Notes under the pieces: model-generated
The model's database searches: none
What the model saw: the letters and a program-made list of their open reading frames with translations, nothing else
Told to the model about the DNA's origin: nothing
Made by a program: the position numbers and the translations under genes
Origin: Rotaria socialis
Lineage: Eukaryota; Rotifera; Eurotatoria; Philodinida; Philodinidae
Direction of reading: 5' to 3'
Length of the DNA: 64,000 nucleotides
Assembly: GCA_905331475.1 (NCBI GenBank)
Contig: CAJNYU010002250.1
Span: forward strand, 62,001 to 126,000
Shown: positions 26,782 through 39,793 of the stretch, one piece after another
Numbering within the stretch: the stretch's first letter is position 1
How the letters are laid out: each line of letters starts with the position of its first letter

Positions 26782-27877
26782 CTAACAATAAGTCCATTCT
26801 GGATGGTTTTTTGGTCGACATTGTTTTGGACAAGGTCCAAATGGTAGTTTTCCGTGACCACAACATGTTCGTGTACAGCCTACATAACAGTTTGTTGCGT
26901 TAGCTGATGGTCGTTGTGTTGGAAATGGTTCTGTCTTATGTCCCAATTTACTCATACAATAGAAGCTGTCATGAATAAGTAGACTTGATGTTGCAAATGG
27001 CCAAACATGAGAAGAAAGAAATAATTGATCAGCACGATCAGTATATTGCTTAATTAATTCTCGGTTATGAATTTTATTAAGTATTAAACGAGATAAAGAT
27101 CGATTTAAAGATGGTCGAAAACCCCACATACCGGCAAGCATGCGCATTTTATGTGTAGGATGATCGCGCATTACATGAAATGATTTTTTTGAAGCTAACC
27201 ATGCATTAACAGCTGCACGTTCTCGTTTTGTCAAAGCTGACTCAAGATTACGACTTATCACTAAATAAATACATAATTTCACAATCAAACACAATACTAG
27301 CTATGTTAATGTAAATAGTATACATACTAATATCAACTAGTGGATCACCAGCAGGTATAAAACGCCAAATGTCTGGTGGTATAAACATTTTATTTTGCAT
27401 ATTACAAAAATCAACGTTTGAATGTTCACATTCAATTGGACAAATAATATCCGTTGCATTTATTTTATCATCGTGATAAACACGTAATATATATCCATCG
27501 GAATAAATTGTATGAACATCTTTTATAAGAAGCTTAAGATAGTTCAGTGTTCGATGAATTTCAAATTTTTGAACTCCGTTTGGCCCGGAAAGACTAATTG
27601 AAATAATCCGTTGATGTGGTCCACGTTGTGAACTGTAAAGACTACAGAATGATGGTTGTTTTTCATTTAATAAGATATGAGAAGACAACTGTGGTAATTT
27701 AGGTCTTGAACATATACACTCAGGTCGTTGACGGTAATTAATGTCGAGGGTTTTAAGAATAAATGATTTACGCGTAAAAATATCTAATGCTATATAGAAA
27801 ATAAAACTTCCTAAAAACCCACCACATATAGAAGATAAGCAACGTGCATAGTTTCGTGTTAAAAAGAATAATTTCAT
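26782..27877 (-). CDS. Type II membrane protein, glycosyltransferase-like, paralogue A
   Basis: Two exons, 27328-27877 and 26782-27260, split by a 67-bp phase-1 intron, encode 342 residues. A short N-terminal tail and a hydrophobic segment (about residues 13-35) suggest a type II Golgi anchor. The lumenal part is Cys-rich: CICSRPKL, a RGPHQRIISISLSGP strand, LRVYHDD, ICPIECEHSNVDFCNM, WRFIPAGDPLVDI, then RERAAVNAWLASKKSFHVMRDHP, GMWGFRP and a C-terminal cluster of eight Cys ending HPEWTYC. The layout (a strand, a central D/N-x-D/E element after PLVDI, then an HxMRDHP helix region) resembles GT-A glycosyltransferases, but I cannot name the family. Where paralogue B has SRDLDS, this copy has SRNLES, so both acidic positions of a possible metal-binding DxD are changed. 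Confidence 0.8.
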
Positions 27878-30725
27878 GGTAAATCTAAAAAATTAATTTG
27901 TATTTTTAGTTTTCACGATGTAGCTTTTTCCTGCACGGTTGTATTTTCAGTGTTGTAAATTGAAATATTGCTTCGAACACCGCTTCTTAAAAATAATATT
28001 TGAACAACAAAATATATCCAATCAACTGCATTCTGTCATTTTACGATCGTTTCTTTGCTTTCTACTGTTTTATTTTCAACCGTTTTACAACACAAAATAT
28101 GTATGGACAAATACTTTAACGGTTGAAACTTGCTTCTAAATTGCAAAAGTATTGCGCTTGTGAGAATTTCTTAGATGCAAAGGCTACATTTATATTCGAG
28201 AGAAGAATTTTGATCTAAGTAAAATAAATAGAAATCTTCTGATGAGAAGATACTAGTCTCAGAATGCTTCATAGAGAATCTATAAAAATTTCTTTTCAAA
28301 GAATTCGAAATTTAGTGACTTGATTATAACCGTTTACAAAAGTATTTAATTAGCCAAAGCTACTACAAATATTTACCAATATGGTTTGAATTTATTCAGT
28401 AGACTGATGCTCTTAAAGTAGAAGGCGATTTTGGTTGTCTTAAGGTTTTTACTAACAACGTAGTGAGAATACATTGTTTATGTAATGAGACGTACAATTT
28501 TTGTAGGTTACCATGCGGATATCTCATTCAATGCTTATATTTGATGTGTTTATTCTTTCACCTGAACGGTTCTTAATCGTATAGTGAAAGAAAAATATAG
28601 TAATTTACATAAGCATATACTGTTCTATTCTCTCTCTATGTATAGATACTTCAGCTTTTTGCGTTCTGTATTTTATTGCATTCTTTCCGATAGTTTTCGT
28701 AGTCTGATTACGAATAATATTGACTTTCATGATAATGGTGCATTAGAAAAGTGGTAGCACCACTTTTCAAGAAATGCAATGTTTGCATCGGGTTGTCGTC
28801 CATGAAACGCTGCCTAATAGTTTTTTTTATTCATATACGTATATCTTTCAGAGTATTCAACTGATTGAAGTGTTTTCTTATTTGAGCTACCGAACAAGAT
28901 TATGTAAGGTTAAATATGAGGAACAACGATTGATTTCCATTTAATTGCTTTAAAGGAACTGATGATAGCTCTCTCTCTATATATATATTTATAGCTATTC
29001 ATTCATTGCTTCTGATTTTATTTATTATCAACGTGTTCAATTAGCAACGCGATATATTTATACGCCGTACCGAAATTATAGCTTTACTGCTCATATTAAT
29101 TGAGGTTTCGACTGGTTAAATATTCTTTCTCACAGTTATGTTAATACACTAATTAAAATATATCTTATTGAATCTAATAAACTGATGTCGATGAGGATAC
29201 TAAAAATTAAAATTTTACGACAAAAAGATGGTTTATCTCTTTAAATTTCCTTGGTTGTATTTGAGTAGATTTGGCAATGAATGATATACTTCAAAATCGT
29301 GAAGTCACGTTTCATTTAAAAGGTCAAACTACAAGAAATGTGACAAAAAATTCTTTGGGATCGTAGAAAACAGATTACTCACTTTATAATACTATCAAGT
29401 TACTTGAAAAGTTCTTATGAGTAAACGTATTCATCGTTGATATCTATCATTGTCAAATGTGTGCTAATAATGCCGACGTTAACTGAATAACATGGATTAA
29501 TCATTCAACCGTATAGTCCTATAATGGCCAAAATAATGAGTTTATAATTAAAATTAGTTCGAATCATAGTATGATGAGCATGACTTGTACTTGAAATAAT
29601 ATCGTTCACCTGTTTAAACAAGTAAATAAAAAGGCACTTTCATGTATGAACAATACTCAAGGTTTCACTAAGCGATGATTTCATCTACATTTATTTCGAA
29701 ATAATTGACGTGGAAAATGCATGCTAATAATTTATGAATAATAGTTATTTTTAAAATAGATACAAATTAGTTTTTAGTCAAAACTTTACTTTTGATCTTA
29801 TATCCAGAATAAGTCTATTGAATTTAATTTATGATTTATTGATATATGTATTAAAATGGCTTCAATACGATATATATAAAAGCACGGGATATCCTGTCCT
29901 TGCTTATCAACAAATATTTATTCGTACTTTATTCATAATATTTAAAATAAATGAAAATAATGATATACTGAATGTGAATAGTAGATATTGCATATTTGCT
30001 AAATTTACATAAAAATAGTTTAGCACATCTACCGAACATAATAGATGGTATTTATAAAATATATATTGTACTTGATTATGATATATCCACTGAGAAAAAT
30101 CACTAGAGAGGAGACTTTTCAAGAATTCAATTGCTTTTTACTGAAAACTAGTGCGATTTAATTGCTCATGATGAGTAGTGCAAAGTTAATTTAGTTCAAA
30201 TTACCGATTTTTGCTTGTTAATTTATCCTTCCTTTTTCTATTGTTCTTCTAAATGCACAGATATAATCACTCATCGGATTTTGAGATAAACATCGTTACA
30301 TCGGTGATAAGCTTTTAGTTAACGTCTATATAGCTGCATCAGCGGTTCATAGAAACGTTCATCTGTTATTAACTAGTTCAACAACGGTATTTCTATTAAA
30401 CAGTAATGTTTAGACAAGAATATTTCCTCCAACAAATCGTTCAAATGACTAAAAGACTTGTCATCGGTGAAACAAATTCTACTAGAAACTCATTGAACCA
30501 TCTTAGCAATAATTCTAGTCTAACAAAACTCAAAGAGGTACAAAATTCTGAATTCAACCAACCAAATCTGAATAATCTAGTCATTTAGACTTTTCACAGC
30601 TCAGCATCAACAATCGCATTGCACTCATTTGAAACGAAAATTAAATAAGAAGTTAAAAAGATTACACCTTAAAATTCATGTATATATTTTTCTTTTACGA
30701 GAAACACATATAGATAAAAGAAAAT
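27878..30725. other. Spacer between the two paralogues
   Basis: AT-rich. It contains a perfect 10-bp-stem hairpin at 28746-28768 and scattered short open frames. The open frame 30406-30588 (plus) has no recognisable domain. No exon is supported. Confidence 0.45.
28746..28768. repeat. Short perfect hairpin
   Basis: GAAAAGTGGT, loop AGC, ACCACTTTTC. Perfect 10-bp stem in otherwise unstructured spacer. Function unknown; may be chance. Confidence 0.6.
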
Positions 30726-32477
30726 TTAGCAATAAACCCATTCTGGATGATCTTTTGGTCGACATTCTGGCGGACAGGGTCCAAAGGGCCTTTTCCCGGG
30801 AGTACAACAAGGCCGTGTACAACCTATAAAACAATTCGTTTCATTAACTGATGGTCTTTGTGTTGGAAATGGCTCTGACTTCTGTCCGAATTCATGTTTG
30901 CACAGAAAACTATCATGTGCAATAACACTCGCTTTTGCATATGACCAAACATGAGAAGAGAGAAATGATTGATCAGCTCGACCACCATATCGTTTGATTA
31001 GTTCTCGATTGTAAATTTTATCCAGTATTAAACGAGATATAGATCGATTTAATGATGGCCGAAAACCCCACATACCACCAAGCATAGGAACATTATGCTG
31101 GGGATGATCACGTAAACTATGAAATAACTTGTTCGAAGCCAGCCATACATCAACCGCTGCACGTTCTCGTTTTGTCAAAGGCGAATCAAGATCACGACTC
31201 ATCACTAAAATAGATACCAGAGATTCAAATGTAATTCAGATATTAAATAATTTTGTAATTAGACACGATTTTCGTTCTTATTTCTTCATATTTATTTTTC
31301 AATCTTAGATAAAATTGCCTACCGATAAAACAATCATTTTTAACAGTATTATCAATTAATTCCAATTGTTTTTCCATCTTGCAATCAATATTATCCTGAA
31401 GATAGAATTCAATAATGATTCACACACGCTCTTTCGAAAAATCTCGTAAAACGTTCATGTAAGTTTTTCTCAATTTTAATTCTAACTCAATATAGAATTT
31501 GATATTATTTTATGTAAAAAAATACTAAGAAATGATAGTAAACTAACATATTTGAATAGTAGAAACTACTAGCAAACATGATTGCACCAAATAAATATCG
31601 TATAGATATGATAGGTAACTCAATAGTTTCGAACGAATGACATGAATTCTCTTTTGATCGATTCTAATCATTGTTGCAGCACTAGATGACTTTATTTTTT
31701 CTTTACATTTTGCTCAATCTATTCATCCAATAATAATCTTGATCTTAATATTCAAGAGGGTCAATTCTTTTGGCGACGGATATGAGTAGCTATACAAATA
31801 TTAACGTTGTATTATTTCATCTCCATTGCTGATCGCTTATAGAAACAACATTATAATAAGCAACATTTTGCAAGAGAAATAAATATGAAATTTAATTACT
31901 TACTAATATCCACAAGAGGATCGCCTGCCGGTGTAAACCGCCAGATTTTCGGTGGAATATAAAGTTTATCCGTCATATTACAAAAATCCACATTTGGATG
32001 TTTACATTCAATAGGACAAATAATATTTGATGAATCAACTGCATCATCATGATAAACACGCAGTATAAAATTATCTGGATACACGACGTTTAGATCTTCA
32101 ATGAGCTGATGAAGAAGGGCAAGCGATCGATTCATTTGAAACATTCTATTTTCTTTTGGGCCAAAAAGACTGATTGCAATAATACGTTGATGAGGACCGC
32201 GTTGTGTAGCATATTCACTGCAAAGAGACAATTGAATATGACTATTTTCAGATGTTAAAGGTGAGCGTAATGAGGTTAATGAAGATCTTGAACATGTACA
32301 TCCCGGCCGTCGTTGATAATCATTTCCGAGCAATAAAATACCCGTAGAGGATATCAGATCAAATCTTCCTATAATTAAAACCACAAATGAGCCCAACGAG
32401 ACAGTTAAAATTAAATAAATAAATTGGCGATTTTTCATTGATGTTGATGAATTAAATCGTATTAATACTTTCACCAC
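30726..32477 (-). CDS. Type II membrane protein, glycosyltransferase-like, paralogue B
   Basis: Two exons, 31904-32477 and 30726-31204, encode 350 residues. It is collinear with the copy at 26782-27877: the same intron position and phase, the same Cys pattern, WRFTPAGDPLVDI, RERAAVDVWLASNKLFHSLRDHP, GGMWGFRP and C-terminal HPEWVYC. A hydrophobic segment at about residues 18-38 is the likely signal anchor. This copy keeps SRDLDS, with Asp-Leu-Asp in the place of a DxD metal/nucleotide-sugar motif, so it is the better candidate for an active enzyme. Its intron is 699 bp against 67 bp in the other copy. An ATG 39 bp further in (MKNRQFIY) is an alternative start. Substrate and exact family are not recognised. 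Confidence 0.82.
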
Positions 32478-34355
32478 CTATCGGCATGACCATTTTCAAT
32501 TTTCTTGGTGAACCAGTCGTTTTGTTATGACTTGATTTGATTAGAAATCTATATGACTATCTGAAAACGGAAAAATGCACTGTTGAAAATACTTAATGAC
32601 TATATTGATGATTGTTCTCAGTTTTCTTATTTGTTCTCAGTTCTTTTTTTTAATTGCCTTTCCTCATCCTAACAACACGTATGGAAGGCAAATTAAAAAG
32701 AATTACGTTAAAAAGAAAAACAGTAAACAACGCATACAAATATAGCTATTTTTAATTATTATTAGTTACTTATTATTTATGTTATGCTATGCTCATCGGC
32801 GAGTCATGATTCTAGAAACATTTACTCAATATCTGCTTTTGTTGAGGGCTGCCAAATATCTTGTTGTAACCAGTAAAATTCTGGTTTATATCTAAACTGA
32901 GTTTGCTACGCTAATAGATAAATTCTATGCTAATAAGTTGTGTATTTTAGATCAAAAGAAAGAACTGGAAATTTTTATTGAACTTTTTCGATACAAGAAC
33001 ACAATGTCGGTGAGATATCAGATTCATTATAGTAAGATCGTCTACTACTATGTGAGAAAATTTATGATACTTCTTCGCTGAAAGAATTCGAAATAAATAC
33101 CAGCTTCATTATCGCGCTATGCCAAAGTAACTAATCGTTATTTGCTGAAGTTCAATCAATGATACCACTTTTTGTGAAAACTTTTTCTCTAGTTTATTTG
33201 CTTGTTCTAGGAATAACTTCGAACTGGTTAGTGATTGGTCATACATACGATTATCTTCGTCTTTTTCTTAGATAACATGTAGAAAAATTTTGATTGTCAC
33301 TACTCGAATAACAGAAAATATGAATCACTTTAGCGAATGAGAGTATCATTTTTTTTCTTCGGAGTAAGACTGTCAAATATCTTCCAGTTCTGGTAATCTG
33401 TTTTGTACTCCGAATACTTTTAGTGAGGATAGCAGTTCACAGCCTGTCTTTTTTTATTGCAAAAACTCCTGGCTCTATAAATTTGGGTTTGGCAATTCTA
33501 AGCGTCTTCCCAAAGAACACTAAAATTTTACGCAAAGAGTTCGTGGATCATAACTAATTTCAAAATGATCACTGGCCAAGTACAAAAAAATGAAATCGAG
33601 CATGATTTCAGGGAGACAACTCAAGCACAAAACAAAAAAGAAAACAACAGATTATATTAGGGTTTCTATTTGTCTTAACTTTGTGTTTTGAAATAAAATA
33701 GCTCTCATACAAACCACCGTCGTTGAAAGTTAAATAACTGATACCTCCGTTCTCTGAACAAGACAAAAACAAGCTTTTATTTTTTTTACCGAACCGAAAG
33801 AAACCATAAAAACGACAATTTTGTAGATCATATATTTGATCACGTGTCTTGACAACAAGATTTAAAAAAAGTAATTTCTCTTTTTTTCCTTTTATAAAAA
33901 AAGATTGAAATCATTCAAAAGATTCGATGAGAACCGCCTGCAAATAAATTATTTCTCTCGAGTATGATTCAATACTACCAACAGATCTCATACTGTTTAA
34001 GAGAAATAAATACGGAAACATTCAGATTCGCATCCGATTGTTATGTCTACTGCAAAAACTGAGTCGATTTATATATGTTGTGAATAATGCTGAGAAAAAA
34101 ATTTCTTTTTTTTTGAAAAAATCCCTGTACTCCCCCCGCCCGCCCCTCAGGGATGGTCTGGTCAATAATGACAATCTTTTCGATAACTCAACCATTTCTT
34201 GACGAACCCTTCTCATCTTTGAACTCGACTGAAACATTGATTAGATCATTCTGTGTACAAAATTTCATGACAATTGGATGAGGCTTTCAAGAGTTATCGT
34301 GTTAACCGACGGTCGGACACACTGACCGGATCTAGAGAGTACTCATTTTTTGACT
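32478..34355. other. Intergenic
   Basis: AT-rich with poly-T runs. A GC-rich island at 34131-34150 (CCCCCCGCCCGCCCC) is flanked by ATCCCTG / CAGGGAT. Sequence at 34257-34330 (TTAACCGACGGTCGGACACA...) looks like part of a dispersed repeat next to the inverted-repeat element. No exon is supported. Confidence 0.45.
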
Positions 34356-35187
34356 AAGATGCACCAAAGTAAAAAATCGAGCAGGAGGAAAAAACATCAG
34401 ATTCGGAATCAGCAGGAAAAACTACATTGCCTATCACAAATTTTTATCAAAAAATAATTTTTATTAAAATTTTACCTGTGGTGCACCACAGGAGAAAATC
34501 TAGAAAAAAATGGGTGAGGGGAAGCAGGCTGGAATTTTAATAAAAATTATTTTTTGATAAAATTTGTGATAGGCAATGTAGTTTTTCCTGCTGATTCCGA
34601 ATCTGATGTTTATTTTGCATGGAAATTGAGTTTTGATAGTGGAAATTCGGAAATAAGAGTACAATTCTTTAACCTATAGCCACCGATTTAGTAAAAATCG
34701 ATTTTCTCAAAGAGGGAACAATATTTTCAAACTGAATATATAATTTTGTTCGCTATCGCTTCACGGTTCGAATCATATAAGAAAGTCCGAGAATTGCTTT
34801 CAAAAAAATAGTTGATCATTTTGCGAGACATCAATTTCAACGTGTGTCTACATGGAGACCTAGTTGAGCTCCTCAAACTTGAAACTTATGTTTTTTACTG
34901 GTCAAAATTACATTGGTGGATACAGATTTTCATGCTGAATTCGATGATGATAGTTTTCTAAACCTAGAACATTGCTAAACTAGGTAAATTTCGAGTTTTC
35001 TCTAAAAGAAAAAGTGAAATATTCACTTTTTTAGGTGCAGCTTGTATTTTGAAAATATGTCAACCAAAACGGAAGCCTATAAACATTTTAAAGATGATAT
35101 TCATGATCTACTCATCGAGCTCTGTCTTACCGTGTAATAATAAAATGATTGTTTCCTCCTGCTCGATTTTTTACTTTGGTGCACCTT
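34356..35187. mobile_element. Terminal-inverted-repeat element with an internal foldback
   Basis: Outer inverted repeats of 36 bp (34356-34391 and 35152-35187) differ at one position; both contain GCACCAAAGTAAAAAATCGA. Inside, 34393-34471 and 34533-34610 form a second inverted repeat of about 78 bp with only small differences. Between its arms is the perfect 18-bp palindrome CCTGTGGTGCACCACAGG at 34475-34492, which repeats the GGTGCACC of the outer ends. The element is 832 bp with no coding capacity, so it is a MITE-like, probably composite, insertion. No target duplication was identified. Confidence 0.8.
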
Positions 35188-36260
35188 ACACAAAAGCTAA
35201 ATTGCACAGTAATTATTGATTCCACTACAATCACCACTTGAATATCGTTTCAATTATTTTCTAGTTTTCTTCTAAGCCTCTTATTATATTGCTTTGATCC
35301 TTTTTCAGGTGAATAAATATCGAGTGTACGCTATCAATATACTGGCTGGTATACTTTAGAAAGTTGTCGTCAATAGTAGTAAAACGTAAATTATGCTGTT
35401 ATTGCATCGTCTTATCCAAGTGTTATGAGATCTGCTCATGAGTTCTTTTAGTTTTAATATTAACTTTTAGATGGCTATCTTACTCGATAAAGATAATATC
35501 TTTTTGGTTCTTGTTTTTATTATAAAAGAATATCATTACTTCTAATGAGTAATTCAAATCAATTGAGATGCTATACATTAAAAAGCTTCGGAACCGTTTT
35601 CGTCGCAATAAGAAGCTACCGTAATATTTTTTTTAAATAGTTAGTAGAAAAAATAAAATCGATTTATGCCTTTTTTTGAAAATCGATGAGGAAACTGCAA
35701 AATTTCATGGAGAACATTCATCATAGTAGGTTTCCATCTCTTCTTTTTTCACCAAAATCGTTATGATTCACTCTTGGTGTTTGGCGAGCGCTTATATTTA
35801 TTTTAGCTTTTGACATTATTATGAAAAAAAAACACATTGAACCAGAATTCCTCTTTAAAACGCAAATAAAACGGAATAAACTCAAAAAAATGACTCGAGT
35901 AATCAGATTTCACAATCAAATTTAGTGATTAAAATATATGCTTGCTTTGTACAATCAACAACAGCATTGGAATAATAGAAGCTGATGACTTCTCTTACCT
36001 TATTATACAAGTACGAAACGGGTGTACACAAACTTATCAACGTCTATATCAACGTGTTCTAAGGCGATCTTGAGTGGTATCTCAATAGTTACGATAGGCA
36101 ATGTAATATTATTATATGCACTTTATTCTCTATTCATTTTCTCAGTTGAATATACAGCAATGTTAATAGCATTGCATTGCATGAACTTTTATGTTTTCTC
36201 ATTAGACGCGAAATTTATTTTTATATATTACATAATGATCATGTTTTTTTATTGTCTGTA
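35188..36260. other. Intergenic
   Basis: AT-rich; short frames only. Nothing supported. Confidence 0.4.
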
Positions 36261-36348
36261 GTGTTTCCTTTACCTTAATGATGTGTTTCCTTTACCTTAA
36301 TGATGTGTTTCCTTTACCTTAATGATGTGTTTCCTTTACCTTAATGAT
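36261..36348. repeat. Four perfect 22-bp tandem repeats
   Basis: Unit GTGTTTCCTTTACCTTAATGAT, four identical head-to-tail copies with the start of a fifth. The lack of divergence means recent or homogenised expansion. Confidence 0.95.
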
Positions 36349-37518
36349 GTGTTACATTAGAAATGATAGATATTTGAGTAAATTAATGAGAATTTCATTC
36401 TGATGAATACTCAATTTAATGCTGTAAGTGATTTATAGTATCTGGCAATAAGTTTCAATACTCTATGATAAAATATAGAATTATATTGACATAGCAAAGA
36501 AATAGAGTAGCTAATGTGAAAATAAAATAAAATTATATAAGCGTATGATTCTTATAAATGCCAATATGGTTTTATTTGCTTTACATGCTCAGAAAAATGG
36601 TAAAATAATAACACTCTTCAGTGATGTATTATTCTACAACTTAAAATACACTCTCCTGATCATATTAAAAAAATGTGATCCATCTTTAAGAGTTCATTTT
36701 AGCGCGTGATAAATTTTGCAAGGCCTTGTGAGATTTGTCAGATACAATAAATATGGTTTATTAGACGTTGCTGTCTAATAATATTCAACAGGTTTATTAT
36801 CCTACATAGGGTATACCAAAAGTTCTTTTTCAGTTTACCATGAAATTATAATTACTTTTTCTTTTCATTTATTGAGTAAATTACTTTTTCTTGCATTAAA
36901 TCAAAACTGAAGGTCACATGTGACGTTTTCAATGCCACTGACGGTATTACTCAATAAAGAAAGTAAATATTTTCAGATTAATTGTAAAATTAAAATGAAG
37001 TATCTTATCATTATTAAATAGACTTGGTCTCTCATACGATTGATCGACAAATTTCACATCGTCTCAAAGAAATGTCTCATATAGCAGATTTGATAGCGAT
37101 CAATTGACAGATTTCACAAATGTACAGTATTTATTTTCTATAAATTCAGTAAATCAACAAATTTTTTTCCGATGAAAAATAGCTATCGTTCGTAATATTC
37201 ACAATGGTTCGGTCGATTTTTTACATTTTTTTAAATTAATTATTAGTGAACCTTTTTTTTAGTATTTGTATTTTATTTTCTTGAATTCTTTTGCTACTGC
37301 AAAGCTTCCAACAAGTTAAAGAAAAAAAGTATGGCACATCTGCCGTGAATAAAAGTAAATTTCATCTCAGAACTAGAATGAATAGGCAAAATGCACTTTG
37401 AAAGTAAATATAGACAGCATTCTTTCAGAATTTGATCAATTATAAAACTGAAATTTGATGTCCTTCGGAAATTATGTTTGATCGTCGTGTTTCTAGCAAA
37501 TATAGGAAGCGGAATTGA
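36349..37518. other. Intergenic
   Basis: AT-rich sequence with no supported exon, between the tandem repeat and the inverted-repeat cluster. Confidence 0.4.
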
Positions 37519-37912
37519 TGTTTTAACCTTTTACGACCGGATATTGTCATTTGGCAACATTGTGTCGATATTTTAAGAAATGGTCTAGCTATACTGTGGA
37601 TAGATAGTGAATCAATAGTTCAATAATTACTACAAGATATTTTACAACACACTCATAGCCCATGAAACACAACAAAAACGTTCAGGTGAAAAAATTACCG
37701 GAGTCCTCCTGAATACTCCTAAAGAACAACTGAATCGTAATATATGTTTTTATGGTACCATCACTCATTCAATCGCACAGGTTACTAGTGGCAAATTTCT
37801 CCTCCTTGATATATTGTATATTGTAGCACTCAAAGAGACGATTCAATGAGTACTGACAACAAGAATTATGGACGTTACCAAATGGCAACAGCCGGCCGTC
37901 AGGGGTCAAAAG
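37519..37912. mobile_element. TTAA-flanked MITE-like element (piggyBac-like ends)
   Basis: The left end (TTAACCTTTTACGACCGG...TTGTCATTTGGCAAC) pairs with the right end (TTACCAAATGGCAACAGCCGG...GGGGTCAAAA) as imperfect inverted repeats of about 36 bp. Ends of the form TTAA-CCCTTT are typical of piggyBac-type elements; that class assignment is inference. About 390 bp, non-coding. Confidence 0.6.
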
Positions 37913-38378
37913 TTTTGAAAAATTATTTTTCGTTTTCGACCATCGTTATTGACTATTTTGCGTTTTTTCATTTATTCATACAAGAACAAAGCATACAAAA
38001 TATATCTGGTGGATTTACATAGCTTTTCCTAGCTTTAAATGGAATTTTCTATGAAAAAAAGCCAGCATGATAGTATTCTAGCTCTCAATAACTGGTATGG
38101 AAATGGATATTTAATTTATGTATCGGCACGGATGTAGAGAAATAAAAGATCTACAAAAATGCCTATCCTGATGCCAACTAACACAAAAATCCATACATCT
38201 ACTCTCTCCTTAAGTTCAAATTATGTCAAATTTTTCGTACAAAAGTCGATTTGAATCGCGAAGAAACTGCGCAGGTGTATCGTATATATTTTTTACACTT
38301 TTCTTGAATAGTTAAATGAAAGGAACGCAAAATAGTGAATTTCGATGATCGAAAACAACAAATGAAGTTTTCAAAGTT

Positions 38379-38552
38379 TGACCCTTTACGGCCGGCTGTT
38401 GCCAAATGGCAACATACAGCCATTCAACATAGAAGCACCGTTCAATTTTAAGAAATATTTTTTTTGCTATCTCTATGGCAGGATAAGAAAATATATGCAG
38501 AAGAAGAGTCTTAACTATGTCGCTTCTGGAAGTCGGCTGGAAAGGGTTAAAT
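38379..38552. mobile_element. Second short element with related inverted ends
   Basis: The left end TTTGACCCTTTACGGCCGGC and the right end AGTCGGCTGGAAAGGGTTAAA are diverged inverted repeats and match the ends of the 37519-37912 element. About 170 bp. Sequence between the two elements (37905-37947 against 38343-38395) also forms an inverted repeat of about 45 bp, so the pair may be one rearranged or nested insertion. Confidence 0.55.
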
Positions 38553-39793
38553 ACATGCATCCACAAACCATTTTGTTTTCTTCTGTTATATCATGTAAAC
38601 ACTATAACGGATTTCTTCTGTTAAATCTAATATGACAGCATTCGGAAATAAATTTTGGGATTCTTCCAAAGACTTCTGTATTGCTTATCAATTTGAAGAA
38701 AAAATTACTGATAGATATCATAGAAAGTTAGACAACTTCATTTAGTTTTCATTAAAATGTGATTGTATACATCGTAGCTATCGTTTTCTTTGTAACTATC
38801 ATCCTGGAAAAGATTGCCAATGGGATTCATTGGTCGCCGGTTGTATCTGATAAATGCGATTTCTGAAAATCTCTACATTCATCATCAAGTTTGTCTGGAT
38901 GTAAAAAATATTTAGCTATTTTCTCTTATTTATTTCTATGAAACACAGAATTTGAAGATAAATATAATTATAATATGCATGATTATATTTCATGCAAAAT
39001 TCAATAATAATATAATTCATTGCTTTAGCTATCTTCTCTAGAAGTTTTACTATTACACTTAATTGAAAGTACAAAAGTTGAAATTTTATTTTTGATTTAG
39101 ATGAAGAATCAATTCATCCTAGTCTATGCAATAATTGAATTCAACAAGAAATAACTAGTTTGATGTGGTAGCAAAAGAATGGTCACGAGACATTCGAAAA
39201 TATTCATTCGTAAATCAATGGTGTCTATCTAATTTTTAGGTAGACGAATGTATAAATTGCTATGTGTTAGCGTTGATAAAAAATGATAATAATAGATATA
39301 ACTTTCTTCTGAGGCAACCTTAGGTTATACCGCATAAGGGTGCATTTGACAGGTGTATCTTATCAGTTCACATTCCCTTCCCATGCAAGACAGTATCAGA
39401 CTAATCGAAAAGAATAAGTGATTTTGTCTACGGTTTCAAATTAAAAAAGCGCATCAATTATTAGTTTGCACCGAATATTGTATTGATTTGCATGCCTTGA
39501 AAAGATATGCATGTAACCATTATATGATTGATACTTTAGCCATTTTCAATCAATGTGTTGAAACTTTTGCTTTCTGATTCCATTTGCATCTTATATTACT
39601 CGTGCTTTTTTCCTCTGAAATATTCATTGAATAAAAGTTGGCGATATTTTTTATTCTCATTCTTAATGTACTTCGGCCTTTTCATATTACTAGTCTTCAC
39701 TTTGTGTTATCAGTCAAGGTTACTTTACACATATAAATATCCACCCTTCCTTTCTGTTAGTCTCTAGTATACCGACTATCGAGATAAACAAAA
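38553..39793. other. Intergenic, upstream of the SET gene
   Basis: No exon is supported. Open frame 39555-39767 is hydrophobic and low-complexity and I do not accept it as a gene. Confidence 0.4.

Noticed and set aside
28746..28768. Hairpin as an intrinsic terminator
   Set aside because: The window is eukaryotic and the hairpin has no T tract or gene end beside it; kept only as a repeat.
30406..30588. 60-codon open frame upstream of paralogue B
   Set aside because: Asn/Ser-rich without recognisable domain; weak evidence of a start; may be chance.
36022..36261. 79-codon hydrophobic frame
   Set aside because: Composition follows T-rich DNA; no ATG in good context at its beginning, no homologue recognised.
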